Assembly (NCBI RefSeq): GCF_902859805.1
Contig: NZ_CADIKC010000003.1
Location: 124,001-188,000, forward strand
DNA: 64,000 bases
Source of the DNA: Paraburkholderia sediminicola
GTDB lineage: Bacteria > Pseudomonadota > Gammaproteobacteria > Burkholderiales > Burkholderiaceae
Reading direction: 5' to 3'
This document shows positions 35,391 through 45,078 of this stretch, in pieces (the first letter of the stretch is position 1; the number at the start of each line of letters is the position of its first letter). The position numbers and the translations under genes are program-made. Under the pieces are notes generated by a model, which saw nothing but the letters and a program-made list of their open reading frames with translations, was not told where the DNA came from and searched no databases.

Positions 35391-36605
35391 TCACAGTGAT
35401 TTGTCGTACATATAGTGACGCGACCACGGCAAGGTTTTCGCGCTGCGGCCGGCTTTACGGCACACCACCTGGTAGATCGAGACGTCGTCGGTTTCGAACG
35501 CGTACGCACAGCCGGCGAGGTACACGCGCCAGATGCGGAATTTTTCGTCGTCGACCAGCGTGCGGGCTTCGTCCGCATGTGCCTCGAAGTTTTCCGCCCA
35601 GATGTCCAGCGTGTGCGCATAGTGACGGCGCAGGCTTTCGACGTCAACCGCTTCGAGCCCGCCGCGCTGCATCGCTTCGAGCGCAAGGCCGATATGCGGC
35701 AGCTCGCCGTCCGGAAACACGTAACGGTCGATGAATTCGCCGCCGCCCAGCGCGGTTTCGCCGCTGTCCGAATCGCTCGACGTGATGCCGTGATTCATGG
35801 CGACGCCGTCGTCGACGAGCAGATCGTGGATCTTCTGGAAGTAGCCCGGCAGATTCTTGCGGCCGACGTGCTCGAACATGCCGACGCTGGTGATGCGGTC
35901 GAACTGCCCTTCGACGTCGCGGTAATCCTGCAGACGAATCTCGATCTGGTTTTCCAGGCCCGCGGCTTTCACGCGTGCGGTAGCAAGATCAAACTGGTTC
36001 TGCGACAGCGTCACACCCACGCACTTCGCGCCGAACTTCTGCGCCGCGCGCAGCACGAGTGCGCCCCAGCCGCAGCCGATATCGAGCAGGCGTTGCCCCG
36101 GTTGCAACTGGATTTTGGTCAGGATGTGGTCGATCTTCTTGATCTGCGCGGTGGCGAGATCTTCGTCGCCATTCTCGAAGTACGCACACGAGTACACCAT
36201 GTTCTCGTCGAGCCACAGCTTGTAGAACTCGTTCGAGACGTCGTAGTGATACTGAATGGCCTTCTTGTCCGACGACTTCGAGTGCTGGAAGTAGCGCCGC
36301 ACGCGCGCCAGCTTGCTCGCGCTGGTGACGGTATTGCGCGCGAGCTGATAGCTGATATTGATGATGTCCGACAGCTTGCCTTCGATGTCGATCTTGCCCT
36401 TCACATACGCCTCGCCGAGATTGTCGAGGCTCGGTTCGAGCAGATAGGGCAGCGCTGTGGCGCTTTTGACATGTAGCGTGACCTGAGGCGCGGCGAACTG
36501 CCCGAAGTCATGTTGCTGACCGTCCCACAGCACAAGGCGTGCTGGCAGGTTAGCCTTGGTTTTTACATCTTCCACCCACTGCGCCAGCTTTTTCTCCCAG
36601 AACAT
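35391..36605 (-). CDS. cfa: Cyclopropane-fatty-acyl-phospholipid synthase family methyltransferase
   Basis: Adds a methylene group from S-adenosylmethionine to unsaturated acyl chains of membrane phospholipids. 404 aa. An N-terminal lipid-binding region precedes the SAM motif LLDIGCGWGALVLRAAQKFG near residue 172. The family motifs HYDVSNEFYKLWLDENMVYS (about residues 118-137) and FDRITSVGMFEHVG near residue 237 are clear, as is FPDGELPHIG. GGAG sits about 8 nt before the ATG. Monocistronic in appearance. Confidence 0.92.
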   Translation of the reverse strand: MFWEKKLAQWVEDVKTKANLPARLVLWDGQQHDFGQFAAPQVTLHVKSATALPYLLEPSLDNLGEAYVKGKIDIEGKLSDIINISYQLARNTVTSASKLARVRRYFQHSKSSDKKAIQYHYDVSNEFYKLWLDENMVYSCAYFENGDEDLATAQIKKIDHILTKIQLQPGQRLLDIGCGWGALVLRAAQKFGAKCVGVTLSQNQFDLATARVKAAGLENQIEIRLQDYRDVEGQFDRITSVGMFEHVGRKNLPGYFQKIHDLLVDDGVAMNHGITSSDSDSGETALGGGEFIDRYVFPDGELPHIGLALEAMQRGGLEAVDVESLRRHYAHTLDIWAENFEAHADEARTLVDDEKFRIWRVYLAGCAYAFETDDVSIYQVVCRKAGRSAKTLPWSRHYMYDKSL

Positions 36606-36745
36606 GTGATTTCTCCGTGTCCGTTGAACTAAAGCAAAGCCTGTGTGGATCGCAGCTCACTGCGGTGCAACTCCCATACCGCTGGGCGCAATCCAGCCGT
36701 CGCGCGCTGCTGCGTTGGCAACGCGCGTACGTGTTGTATTTCGAT

Positions 36746-37387
36746 TCAAGGCGATAGGCGGGAGATTTGCCAGTCGCTACTTTCGCTTGAACGCGTGAAG
36801 AGCAAACGGTCGTGTAGGCGCGACGGTCGGCCCTGCCAGAATTCGATTGCTTCGGGTACCAAACGATAGCCGCCCCAGTGCGGTGGGCGCGGCGGCTGGT
36901 CGCCGTATTGCAGGCTGATTTCGCGTTCACGTGTTTCGAGCTGCGAACGGCTTTCAATTACCTGACTTTGATTGGATGCCCATGCGCCGATGCGTGAACC
37001 GAGCGGACGCGACGCGAAATACGTATCGCTTTCTTCCGGGCTGGTTTTGACGATGCGGCCTTCAATGCGCACCTGGCGTTCGAGTTCGATCCAGTAGAAC
37101 AGCAGGCTCGCGTAGGGATTGGCGGCCAGTTCGCGGCCCTTGCGGCTTTCGTAATTGGTGAAGAACACAAAGCCGCGTTCGTCGACACCTTTGATCAGCA
37201 CGATGCGCGCCGACGGCCGGCCACGCGAGTCGACGGTGGCCAGCGTCATCGTATTCGGTTCGGGCAGTTGGGCGTCTACCGCTTGCTGAAACCACGTGTC
37301 GAATTGACGAAACGGGTTGCGGTTGATATCGGCAACGTCTAAAGAACCCAGCGAATAGTTTTTTCGAAGTTCGGCGAGTGAGGTCAT
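36746..37387 (-). CDS. pdxH: Pyridoxamine 5'-phosphate oxidase
   Basis: FMN enzyme that oxidises pyridoxamine or pyridoxine 5'-phosphate to pyridoxal 5'-phosphate. 213 aa. [20 protein letters not shown] near residue 60 binds phosphate and [22 protein letters not shown] near residue 128 and the closing WQISRLSP are diagnostic. It is divergent from tcdA across 245 bp. The PLP product serves enzymes such as kynureninase. Confidence 0.96.
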   Translation of the reverse strand: MTSLAELRKNYSLGSLDVADINRNPFRQFDTWFQQAVDAQLPEPNTMTLATVDSRGRPSARIVLIKGVDERGFVFFTNYESRKGRELAANPYASLLFYWIELERQVRIEGRIVKTSPEESDTYFASRPLGSRIGAWASNQSQVIESRSQLETREREISLQYGDQPPRPPHWGGYRLVPEAIEFWQGRPSRLHDRLLFTRSSESSDWQISRLSP

Positions 37388-37632
37388 GTTCTTATGCGAA
37401 CGCTTCAGTCTACCCAGTATAGCCAGGGCTTGAATTTTTTGCGCGCGACCAGGTCAAGCCCCGCCGGGCTGTGTGGACATCCGCGCCACATTGTTTCGCG
37501 GCCGTTTGTGCCGGACAGGGTGCGGCCATGTGGATCGTCGCGATCAGGCAAAATACGGGCTGCGAACGCTTGAGCGTACCTGAGCGTTTTTTGCCACTTT
37601 ATGTTTTGCCTGCTTTGAACGAGCCTTCCACC

Positions 37633-38502
37633 ATGTCCAGCCCCACCGCGCAGCCCGATCTTACTACCAGCCTCGACGGGAGTGAAACCGCCGATCACGC
37701 GCGGCGCTTCGGCGGCATTGCCCGCCTGTACGGCGCGCCGGCGCTCGCTGCGTTCGAAGGGGCCCATGTTGCTGTGATCGGCATTGGCGGGGTCGGCTCA
37801 TGGGTGGCCGAAGCGTTGGCGCGCAGCGCGGTCGGCACGCTGACCTTGATCGATCTCGACAATGTTGCCGAGAGCAACACTAACCGCCAGATCCATGCGT
37901 TGGACGGCAACTACGGAAAACCGAAGGTCGAGGCGATGGCCGAACGCATCGCGGCAATCAATCCGTTCTGCGACGTGCGGCTGATTGAAGACTTCGTCGA
38001 GCCGGACAATTTTGCGGCGACGCTCGGCGGTGGTTTCGATTACGTGATCGATGCGATCGACAGCGTGCGCACCAAAACCGCGTTGATCGCGTGGTGCGTC
38101 GAGAAGAAGCAGCCGTTGATTACGGTGGGCGGGGCGGGTGGCCAACTGGACCCGACGCGGATTCGGATCGACGATCTCGCGTTGACCATCCAGGACCCGC
38201 TGCTGTCGAAAGTGCGCGGGCAGTTGCGCAAACTACATGGCTTTCCGCGTGGTCCCAAGGCGAAGTTCAAGGTGAGCGCGGTTTATTCCGACGAGCCGCT
38301 GATCTATCCGGAAGCCGCTGTTTGCGATATCGACGAGGAAGCGGAGCACGTCACGACGTCGCCGGGACATACGGGACCGGTGGGTTTGAACTGTGCGGGG
38401 TTTGGTTCGAGCGTGTGCGTGACGGCGAGCTTCGGTTTTGCTGCGGCCGCGCATGTGTTGCGGACGTTGGCGGAGCAGGCGCGGCTCGTTCGCCGCGCCT
38501 GA
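37633..38502 (+). CDS. tcdA: tRNA threonylcarbamoyladenosine dehydratase
   Basis: E1-like ATP-dependent enzyme that cyclises t6A at position 37 of tRNA to ct6A. About 289 aa. The nucleotide loop GIGGVGSWVAEAL is near residue 48, LIDLDNVAESNTNRQIHA near residue 70 and VIDAIDSVRTK near residue 138. The chosen start at 37633 (MSSPTAQ) gives normal family length; the longer frame to 37471 has no supporting site. Convergent with the thioredoxin gene. Confidence 0.9.
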   Translation: MSSPTAQPDLTTSLDGSETADHARRFGGIARLYGAPALAAFEGAHVAVIGIGGVGSWVAEALARSAVGTLTLIDLDNVAESNTNRQIHALDGNYGKPKVEAMAERIAAINPFCDVRLIEDFVEPDNFAATLGGGFDYVIDAIDSVRTKTALIAWCVEKKQPLITVGGAGGQLDPTRIRIDDLALTIQDPLLSKVRGQLRKLHGFPRGPKAKFKVSAVYSDEPLIYPEAAVCDIDEEAEHVTTSPGHTGPVGLNCAGFGSSVCVTASFGFAAAAHVLRTLAEQARLVRRA

Positions 38503-38513
38503 AACACAGCCAG

Positions 38514-39362
38514 TTAATACAGCAACGCGCTCAGCTTGCGCCGCCATTGCGACACCAGCTCCGGCTGATGCGCGGCGAGATCGAACACCGACAGCATCGT
38601 CTTGCGGCCGATGTCGTCGCGGAACGTACGGTCGCGCTGCACGATGGCTAGCAGATGCTCGAGCGCGCCTTCGTATTTACGGCGTGCGATGAACGCGCTA
38701 GCCAGGTCAAAGCGTGCTTCGAGATCGTCCGGGTTCGCTGCAACTTTGGCTTCGAGTGCATCCGTAGGCGGCAGGTCAGCCGCCGCGTCCACCGCATCGA
38801 GCCGTGTTTTGATCGCGTTGAAGCGGGCGTCGATCCCTTGCGTGGTTTTCGGCGACAGCAGGTCGACTTCATTGCGCGCTTCGTCGATGCGGTTATCTTC
38901 GAGCAGCATTTCGATGCGATCCATGCGCGCTTCGTCGAAGCCAGGGTCGTAGGCAAGGGCCGCTTGCAACGCGTCATACGCATCCTCACGACGGCCTTCG
39001 GCCAACGCGGCTTGCGCTTCAAGACGTGCCGCGTCCGCGCCTTGCGGCACGAGGCGCTCGATAAACTCGCGCAACTGGCCTTCCGGCAGCACGCCCACGA
39101 ATTGATCGACCGGCTGGCCGTCGGCAAACGCCATGACGTGCGGAATACTGCGCACCTGGAAGTGCGCGGCCAGTTCCTGATTCTCGTCGACGTTCACCTT
39201 CACCAGCTTCCATTTGCCGGCGGCTTCGGCTTCGAGCTTTTCGAGCATCGGGCCGAGCGTCTTGCAGGGGCCGCACCATGGCGCCCAGAAATCGACCAGC
39301 ACGGGGGCCAGTGTCGACGCCGTGATGACGTCCTGTTCGAATGTGGCCAGAGTGGTGTCCAT
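38514..39362 (-). CDS. ybbN: Thioredoxin-TPR protein (CnoX/YbbN-like)
   Basis: 282-aa cytosolic protein with an N-terminal thioredoxin domain (FWAPWCGPCK near residue 25, an intact CGPC) and a C-terminal tetratricopeptide-like region (about residues 115-280). Family members protect chaperone clients, and E. coli YbbN (CnoX) hands substrates to GroEL and DnaK. E. coli YbbN has SQHC instead of CGPC, so redox activity is more likely here. The start at 39362 has AGGA 5 nt upstream; an extension to 39518 lacks similarity. Confidence 0.88.
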   Translation of the reverse strand: MDTTLATFEQDVITASTLAPVLVDFWAPWCGPCKTLGPMLEKLEAEAAGKWKLVKVNVDENQELAAHFQVRSIPHVMAFADGQPVDQFVGVLPEGQLREFIERLVPQGADAARLEAQAALAEGRREDAYDALQAALAYDPGFDEARMDRIEMLLEDNRIDEARNEVDLLSPKTTQGIDARFNAIKTRLDAVDAAADLPPTDALEAKVAANPDDLEARFDLASAFIARRKYEGALEHLLAIVQRDRTFRDDIGRKTMLSVFDLAAHQPELVSQWRRKLSALLY

Positions 39363-39518
39363 TGCGTCCTCGTCGATAAAAACGGTTTGTCGGCTAGATG
39401 GGGCCGTATGCCGCGAATTCAATGGTTCAACGCGGCGGATGCAAGCCACCGCGGCTGCGCATGCTCGCATAGACGGTGGGCTTGCCGGTGGCGACCGCAT
39501 GGGCGCCGCCTCGCTCAC

Positions 39519-40394
39519 TCATTTTCTGGCCGGCAGCGGAATCCATTCGGTTTCGCCCGGCACCTTGCCCATCTCCTGATTAGTCCACGCCAGCTTCGCG
39601 GCTTCGATCTTCTCGCGCGAACTGGCGACGAAGTTCCATTCGATAAAGCGCTCGCCATCCAGCTTCTCGCCGCCTAGCAGCATTACGCGCGCGCCGTGGG
39701 TGCTGGCCAGCGTGACGGTTTCGTCGAGTGCGAGCACGGCCATCTGGCCCACTTCGAGCGGCGTGCCGTCGATTTCCAGATCGCCGTCCACCAGATAGAC
39801 GCCGCGTTCCTCGTGTTCCGGTTCGAGCGCGAAGGCGCCGCCCGGGGCGAACTCCGCGGCCACATAGAGCGTGCCGGAAAAGGTCGCGACCGGCGAGGTT
39901 TCGCCGAAGGCTGTGCCTGCGATCACGCGCAGTGTGACGCCGTTGCGCTCGACCACCGGCAGGGTATCGGCCGCGTGATGCGCGAAGGACGGTTCGGTGT
40001 CTTCGTCGTCGAGCGGCAGCGCGACCCAGGTCTGGATGCCGTGCATGGCGAGGCCGCTCGCGCGGTCTTCGTCTGGCGTGCGCTCGGAATGGACGATGCC
40101 GCGTCCCGCCGTCATCCAGTTGACGTCGCCCGGGACGATCTTCTGCTCGGAGCCGAGGCTGTCGCGATGCATGATCGAGCCTTCGAACAGATAAGTGACC
40201 GTGGCGAGGCCGATATGCGGGTGCGGACGCACGTCGAGCCCGACGCCGGGTTCGAGCGTGGCGGGGCCCATGTGGTCGAAAAAGATGAACGGGCCGATCA
40301 GGCGCGCCGCCATGGCAGGCAGCACACGCCGTACGGTGAGGCTGCCGACGTCGCGCAGATGTGGTTTGAGAACTGCTTTGATCGAGGAAGACAT
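39519..40394 (-). CDS. Pirin family protein
   Basis: Bicupin protein of 291 aa, possibly an iron-dependent quercetin-type dioxygenase or a redox sensor. The pirin signature lies in the first half: FIFFDHMGPATLEPG near residue 32, then DVRPHPHIGLATVTYLFEG with metal-binding histidines near residue 58, and GRGIVHSERTP near residue 98. Its physiological substrate is not known. The ATG at 40394 has no clear ribosome site. It is divergent from the EamA transporter. Confidence 0.9.
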   Translation of the reverse strand: MSSSIKAVLKPHLRDVGSLTVRRVLPAMAARLIGPFIFFDHMGPATLEPGVGLDVRPHPHIGLATVTYLFEGSIMHRDSLGSEQKIVPGDVNWMTAGRGIVHSERTPDEDRASGLAMHGIQTWVALPLDDEDTEPSFAHHAADTLPVVERNGVTLRVIAGTAFGETSPVATFSGTLYVAAEFAPGGAFALEPEHEERGVYLVDGDLEIDGTPLEVGQMAVLALDETVTLASTHGARVMLLGGEKLDGERFIEWNFVASSREKIEAAKLAWTNQEMGKVPGETEWIPLPARK

Positions 40395-40571
40395 GGGCAG
40401 GCTCGGCTGGAAGAGTGAGTGGGATTTTGCTTAATGGATGATTCTACTGCGGAGGGCGGAATGGCGACGGTTTGCGCTGCTCTAGCGCTCCGGGATTCCG
40501 TAATGCGCGCCATCCCCTGACGCTGCTGGCTCCGCTAAACTGCCGGATCCAACAACGAAATGGAGACCGGG

Positions 40572-41453
40572 ATGTCGCCCAGGGATTTACTGCTCGCGCT
40601 GGTCGTCGTGATTGCGTGGGGCGTCAATTTCGTCGTGATCAAGGTGGGTCTGCATGGCGTGCCGCCGATGCTGCTCGGCGCGTTGCGTTTCGCGCTCGCC
40701 GCCGTGCCGGCGGTGTTTTTCGTCAAGCGGCCGCAGATGCCGTGGCGCTGGCTGCTCGCTTACGGTGCGACAATTTCATTCGGGCAATTCGCTTTCCTGT
40801 TCTCTGCGATGTACGTCGGCATGCCCGCAGGACTCGCGTCGCTCGTCTTGCAGGCGCAGGCATTCTTCACGCTGATCTTCGCGGCGCTGTTTCTGCATGA
40901 GCGCTTTCGCGTGCCAAACATCGTCGGCTTGCTGATCGCGGCGGGCGGCCTCGCAGTCATCGGCATGCGAGGCGGCCATGCGATGACGTTCGCGGGCTTC
41001 GTCCTCACGCTGTGCGCGGCGTGTTCGTGGGCGCTCGGCAACATCGTCACGAAGAAGGTCGGGAACGTCGATCTGGTCGGGCTGGTGGTGTGGGGCAGCC
41101 TGATTCCGCCGTTGCCGTTTTTTGCGTTGTCGTACGCGTTTGAGGGGCCGCAGCGGATCGTCGCGGCGCTGTCGGGGATCAGTGCGATGTCGATTTTCGC
41201 CATCGTGTATCTCGCGTTTATCGCGACGCTGATCGGCTACGGGCTGTGGAGCCGGCTTCTGTCGCGCTATCCGGCGAGCCAGGTGGCGCCGTTCTCGCTG
41301 CTGGTACCGATTGTCGGATTGGCGTCGGCGTCGTTGTTTCTCGACGAGCAGTTGTCCGTGGCGCAGATCGTGGGCGCCTTGCTGGTGATGGCGGGGTTGG
41401 CGGTGAATGTGTTCGGCGGTTGGGTCGTACAGCGATTTTCACCGGCGCGTTGA
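40572..41453 (+). CDS. EamA/DMT-superfamily transporter
   Basis: Inner-membrane drug/metabolite exporter of 293 aa with ten hydrophobic segments in two EamA repeats. The first repeat begins IAWGVNFVVIKVGLHGVPP near residue 11 and the second covers ALGNIVTKK near residue 155. The start at 40572 is preferred because GGAG (40562-40565) is 6 nt upstream; the in-frame ATG at 40560 overlaps that site. The substrate is unknown; family members often export amino acids or related metabolites. Confidence 0.87.
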   Translation: MSPRDLLLALVVVIAWGVNFVVIKVGLHGVPPMLLGALRFALAAVPAVFFVKRPQMPWRWLLAYGATISFGQFAFLFSAMYVGMPAGLASLVLQAQAFFTLIFAALFLHERFRVPNIVGLLIAAGGLAVIGMRGGHAMTFAGFVLTLCAACSWALGNIVTKKVGNVDLVGLVVWGSLIPPLPFFALSYAFEGPQRIVAALSGISAMSIFAIVYLAFIATLIGYGLWSRLLSRYPASQVAPFSLLVPIVGLASASLFLDEQLSVAQIVGALLVMAGLAVNVFGGWVVQRFSPAR

Positions 41454-41475
41454 TGGCCTCTTAAGCGTGAAGCAG

Positions 41476-41507
41476 AAAAAACGGCCGCATCGAGCGGCCG
41501 TTTTTTT
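41476..41507. terminator. Bidirectional terminator between eamA-type gene and amiC
   Basis: ACGGCCGC (41481-41488), loop ATCGA, GCGGCCGT (41494-41501), with six A residues before and seven T residues after. It works on both strands between converging genes. Confidence 0.9.
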
Positions 41508-41542
41508 ATCACCTGCATGGCGCGGTGTCACGCAGGCTAATG

Positions 41543-43120
41543 TCAGGTCATGCGGTTCTTCGCCAACGGCGGATTCGCCGCGAAATAGCGCTTGATGCCG
41601 GTCATGATCGCATCGGCCATTTTCTCCCGATACGCGTCGTCGTTCAGTTGCCGCTCTTCATCCGGGTTGCTGATGAAGGCAGTTTCCACGAGGATCGACG
41701 GAATGTCCGGCGCCTTCAGCACAGCAAACCCAGCCTGCTCGACCGAGCCCTTGTGCAATTTGTTGATGCCGCCGATTTCCTTCAGCACGAAATTGCCGTA
41801 GCGCATCGAATCGCGGATCTGCGCGGTGGTCGACATATCGAACAGCGCGCGGTTGACGGTCGCGTCGGCGGACTTGATGTTGATCCCGCCGATCTGATCC
41901 GACGAGTTCTCCTTGTTCGCCATCCAGCGCGCCGCGGCGCTCGATGCGCCATGCTCCGACAAAGCGAACACCGACGAGCCCTTCGCGTCGGGCGTGGTGA
42001 ACGCGTCCGCGTGGATCGACACGAAGAGGTCCGCGCCGACGCGTCGCGCCTTTTGCACGCGAACGTTCAGCGGCACGAAGAAATCGGCGTCGCGCGTCAT
42101 CATGGCGCGCATATTCGGCTGTGCGTCGATCTTCGCGCGCAGTTTCTTCGCGATGTCGAGTGCGACGTGTTTCTCGTAGGTGCCCGAGCCGCCGATTGCG
42201 CCCGGGTCTTCGCCGCCGTGACCCGGATCGACCGCGACGGTGAGCAGACGCACCGTGTTGCTCTTGCCGGTTTTCGGATTAGTGAAGGCGTAGTTATCGT
42301 CGCCGTCGTTGTCGTCGCCACCGAGGTTGCTGCCGCCCGTGCCTCCCTTGTTGCGAGCGATTGCTGTGGGCGGTGCGACGGGCGCCGTCGGGGTGGAAGG
42401 CTTGCCGAGGATGGGCGGAGCCGGTGTCGGCACAACGTGCACCGGCGGGCGCGGTGCGCTCGGCGCCGTCCCGCCGCTGCCGTTCTGCGCGTAACGCTCG
42501 AAGAAGGCTTCGCTGTTGTCGGCGGTGGGCGGCGTAGTGCCGGGGCCGCTCAGCGTGGCGGGCGGCGCGTTGTTTTCGTCCAGCGTTTGCTGCTTGCGCT
42601 CGGTCTGCGCGAGCAGATCCATCAGCGGGTCGGGCGCGACAGCGGGGTACAGGTCGAACACCAGCCGGTACTTGTACGCGCCGACCGGCGGCAGCGTGAA
42701 CACCTGCGGCTTCACCGAGCCCTTCAGATCGAACACCATACGCACGACGTGCGGCTGATATTGCCCGACACGCACCGACTGGATCTGCGGATCGTTCGGC
42801 GTGATCTTCGATACCAGATCCTTCAGCGCCTGATCCAGATCGAGGCCGCTCAGATCGACCACCAGCCGGTCAGGACCCTGCAGCAACTGCTGCGCGTTCT
42901 GCAACGGCTGGTCCGATTCGATCGTCACGCGCGTGTAATCGCGCGCCGGCCAGACCCGCACACCCAGCACCGAGCTTGCCCACGCGAGGCGTGGAGCGAC
43001 AAGGCCGAGCACCAGCGTGGACGCACCCGCGCGCAGAATCTGCCGGCGCCGCCAGTTATGTGTTGCGGTAGCCGCCGATTCGATCGAGCGGAACGGTTTG
43101 ATCAACATCTTTCGAGACAT
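41543..43120 (-). CDS. amiC: N-acetylmuramoyl-L-alanine amidase with Tat signal
   Basis: Periplasmic zinc amidase that splits septal peptidoglycan, 525 aa. A twin-arginine signal (WRRRQILRAGASTLVLGLV, about residues 20-38) is followed by an AMIN domain (residues 45-160). A long Pro/Thr/Gly/Asp-rich linker (about 190-300) comes next, then the amidase_3 domain. Zinc residues lie in DPGHGGEDPGAIG, YEKHVALD and SIHADAF, with the catalytic glutamate in ILVETAFISN. The first ATG at 43120 has AGGA 5 nt upstream and lies inside the end of tsaE, so the two are translationally linked. Confidence 0.94.
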   Translation of the reverse strand: MSRKMLIKPFRSIESAATATHNWRRRQILRAGASTLVLGLVAPRLAWASSVLGVRVWPARDYTRVTIESDQPLQNAQQLLQGPDRLVVDLSGLDLDQALKDLVSKITPNDPQIQSVRVGQYQPHVVRMVFDLKGSVKPQVFTLPPVGAYKYRLVFDLYPAVAPDPLMDLLAQTERKQQTLDENNAPPATLSGPGTTPPTADNSEAFFERYAQNGSGGTAPSAPRPPVHVVPTPAPPILGKPSTPTAPVAPPTAIARNKGGTGGSNLGGDDNDGDDNYAFTNPKTGKSNTVRLLTVAVDPGHGGEDPGAIGGSGTYEKHVALDIAKKLRAKIDAQPNMRAMMTRDADFFVPLNVRVQKARRVGADLFVSIHADAFTTPDAKGSSVFALSEHGASSAAARWMANKENSSDQIGGINIKSADATVNRALFDMSTTAQIRDSMRYGNFVLKEIGGINKLHKGSVEQAGFAVLKAPDIPSILVETAFISNPDEERQLNDDAYREKMADAIMTGIKRYFAANPPLAKNRMT

Positions 43121-43710
43121 GCCTTTCCTGATTCGCTGTATGCCCGTGCAACGAGTACCCGGCCGTCGCCCTCGTGGTCCAGGTCGAGCGCGAAGACGAG
43201 ATCCGGCACGCCAAGGAGACGCCCGGCACGCTGCGGCCATTCGACGAGGCAGATCGCGCCGCTGTCGAAGTACTCGCGAAAGCCCGCGTCGGCCCATTCG
43301 GCCGGGTCGGTGAATCTGTACAGATCGAAGTGATAGAGCGCGAGTTCCCCAGCGGGCCGCTCGAGCACGTAGGGTTCGACGAGTGTGTAGGTGGGACTGC
43401 GCACGCGGCCGGTGTGGCCGAGGCCGCGCAAGGTCGCGCGCACAAGTGTGGTTTTGCCGGCGCCGAGGTCGCCGACGAGTTGGACTTGCAGTCCGTGGAA
43501 TGCCTGATGACCCGTGGCGCCTGGCGTGTGTTGTTGTGCTGCTTGCTGCGCCTCTTGCCGTGGGTTTTGCTGCACCTCGCGCACGCTTTCGATCGCCTGC
43601 GCGAAGCGCTCGCCGAATGCGTTGGTGGCGGCCTCATCCGCGAGCGCGAAGGAGCGTTCGAGCAGGACATCGGCGGGCGGTTGGATCGCGAGATCGGGAT
43701 TGACGGGCAT
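43102..43710 (-). CDS. tsaE: tRNA t6A biosynthesis ATPase TsaE, with a Gln/Ala-rich insertion
   Basis: ATPase of the TsaBDE complex that makes threonylcarbamoyladenosine at tRNA position 37. 202 aa. Walker A is GDLGAGKTT near residue 82, followed by SPTYTLVEPYV near residue 108, LYHFDLYRF near residue 125 and CLVEWPQRAG near residue 152. Between the first helix (FAQAIESV) and the Walker strand there is an unusual Gln/Ala-rich insert of about 35 residues, which makes it longer than E. coli TsaE (153 aa). The start at 43710 lies 17 nt from the divergent queG start. It overlaps amiC by 19 nt. Confidence 0.92.
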   Translation of the reverse strand: MPVNPDLAIQPPADVLLERSFALADEAATNAFGERFAQAIESVREVQQNPRQEAQQAAQQHTPGATGHQAFHGLQVQLVGDLGAGKTTLVRATLRGLGHTGRVRSPTYTLVEPYVLERPAGELALYHFDLYRFTDPAEWADAGFREYFDSGAICLVEWPQRAGRLLGVPDLVFALDLDHEGDGRVLVARAYSESGKACLERC

Positions 43711-43727
43711 TCTCGTAAAATGGCGTG

Positions 43728-44969
43728 ATGAACCGAAGTCCGGAGTCCCCTGTTTCCTGCACGCCTGCGTCAAACGACGATGTGCGTGCCGAGCGTCATT
43801 TCGATGAAGCGGCGCTGAATGCGCTCGCGCTCAACATCAAAACGTGGGGCCGTGAACTGGGTTTCGGGGCGATCGGCATCAGCGACACCGACCTCTCCGC
43901 TGCCGAAGCGCCGCTTGCAGCATGGCTGGAAGCGGGGTGCCACGGCGAGATGGATTATATGGCGAAACACGGCATGAAACGCGCGCGCCCCGCCGAGCTT
44001 GTGGCCGGCACGCGACGTGTGATTACCGCGCGCATCGCCTATTTACCCGCAGAGACATTGAGCGGAAAGGCGCCCGAAAGCGCTTTGCACGAAGCACCGT
44101 CAGCGCCGTCAGACTGGCGCGCAGCCGAGCATGCGCGGCTCGCGGACCCGTCGGCTGCGGTGGTGTCGATCTATGCTCGGGGCCGCGATTATCACAAGGT
44201 AATGCGTAACCGTTTGCAACATCTGGCCGAGAAAATCGAGGCGGAGATCGGCGCGTTCGGCTACCGCGTATTTACCGATTCGGCGCCCGTGCTCGAAGTA
44301 GAACTTGCCCAGAAGGCCGGAATCGGCTGGCGCGGCAAACACACGCTACTGCTGCAGCGCGATGCCGGCTCGCTGTTTTTCCTCGGTGAGATCTACGTCG
44401 ACGTGCCCTTGCCGACTGATGCCGAGACTTTGCCCGACAATGCGCCCGAAACGCCGGGTTCGCATTGCGGCAGTTGCACGCGCTGCATCGACGCATGTCC
44501 GACAGGTGCGATCGTGGCGCCTTATAAGGTCGATGCACGCCTCTGTATTTCGTATCTGACGATCGAACTGAAGGGCAATATTCCCCTGGAAATGCGGCCG
44601 CTGATCGGTAATCGTGTGTATGGCTGCGACGATTGCCAGCTCGTGTGTCCCTGGAACAAGTTTGCGCAAGCCGCGCCGGTCGCCGATTTCGATGTGCGGC
44701 ATGGACTCGATCGCGCGACGCTGGTCGAACTATTTGCGTGGTCCGCCGACGAGTTCGATACGCGCATGCAGGGCAGTGCGATTCGTCGCATCGGCTATGA
44801 GAGTTGGCTGCGCAATCTGGCGGTGGGGATGGGTAATGCGCTGCGGGCTTCGCCGGAGAGTTTGAGTGGGGACGCGCGCGAGGCGATTGTCGATGCGCTG
44901 AAGTTGCGCGTTGAGGACCCTTCTGCCGTGGTGCGCGAGCATGTGGAATGGGCGTTGGAAGCGGCGTAA
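43728..44969 (+). CDS. queG: Epoxyqueuosine reductase
   Basis: Iron-sulfur, cobalamin-dependent enzyme that converts epoxyqueuosine to queuosine in tRNA anticodons. 413 aa. CGSCTRCIDACPTGAI near residue 245 and CDDCQLVCPWNKF near residue 300 bind two 4Fe-4S clusters. RGKHTLLLQRDAGS near residue 206 is typical of QueG. The ATG at 43728 is taken as start; a GTG one codon earlier is possible. The last 70 residues are a HEAT-like region. It shares a very short divergent promoter with tsaE. Confidence 0.95.
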   Translation: MNRSPESPVSCTPASNDDVRAERHFDEAALNALALNIKTWGRELGFGAIGISDTDLSAAEAPLAAWLEAGCHGEMDYMAKHGMKRARPAELVAGTRRVITARIAYLPAETLSGKAPESALHEAPSAPSDWRAAEHARLADPSAAVVSIYARGRDYHKVMRNRLQHLAEKIEAEIGAFGYRVFTDSAPVLEVELAQKAGIGWRGKHTLLLQRDAGSLFFLGEIYVDVPLPTDAETLPDNAPETPGSHCGSCTRCIDACPTGAIVAPYKVDARLCISYLTIELKGNIPLEMRPLIGNRVYGCDDCQLVCPWNKFAQAAPVADFDVRHGLDRATLVELFAWSADEFDTRMQGSAIRRIGYESWLRNLAVGMGNALRASPESLSGDAREAIVDALKLRVEDPSAVVREHVEWALEAA

Positions 44970-45078
44970 AGTAGCGGCCATTCGGCGGCGGTTTTTCTGC
45001 GCGCAGCCGCCTGCACCCCAAGCAGGTACGCTACCTTGATGGTTAAAAGGCGCCGGTCGTGTCAAGAGGCAAGCAACC

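Noticed and set aside
41525..43333. 602-aa open frame on the plus strand opposite amiC
   Set aside because: It is a shadow in GC-rich DNA. It is Arg/His-rich without domains, while the opposite strand has the complete AmiC amidase with Tat signal and metal motifs.
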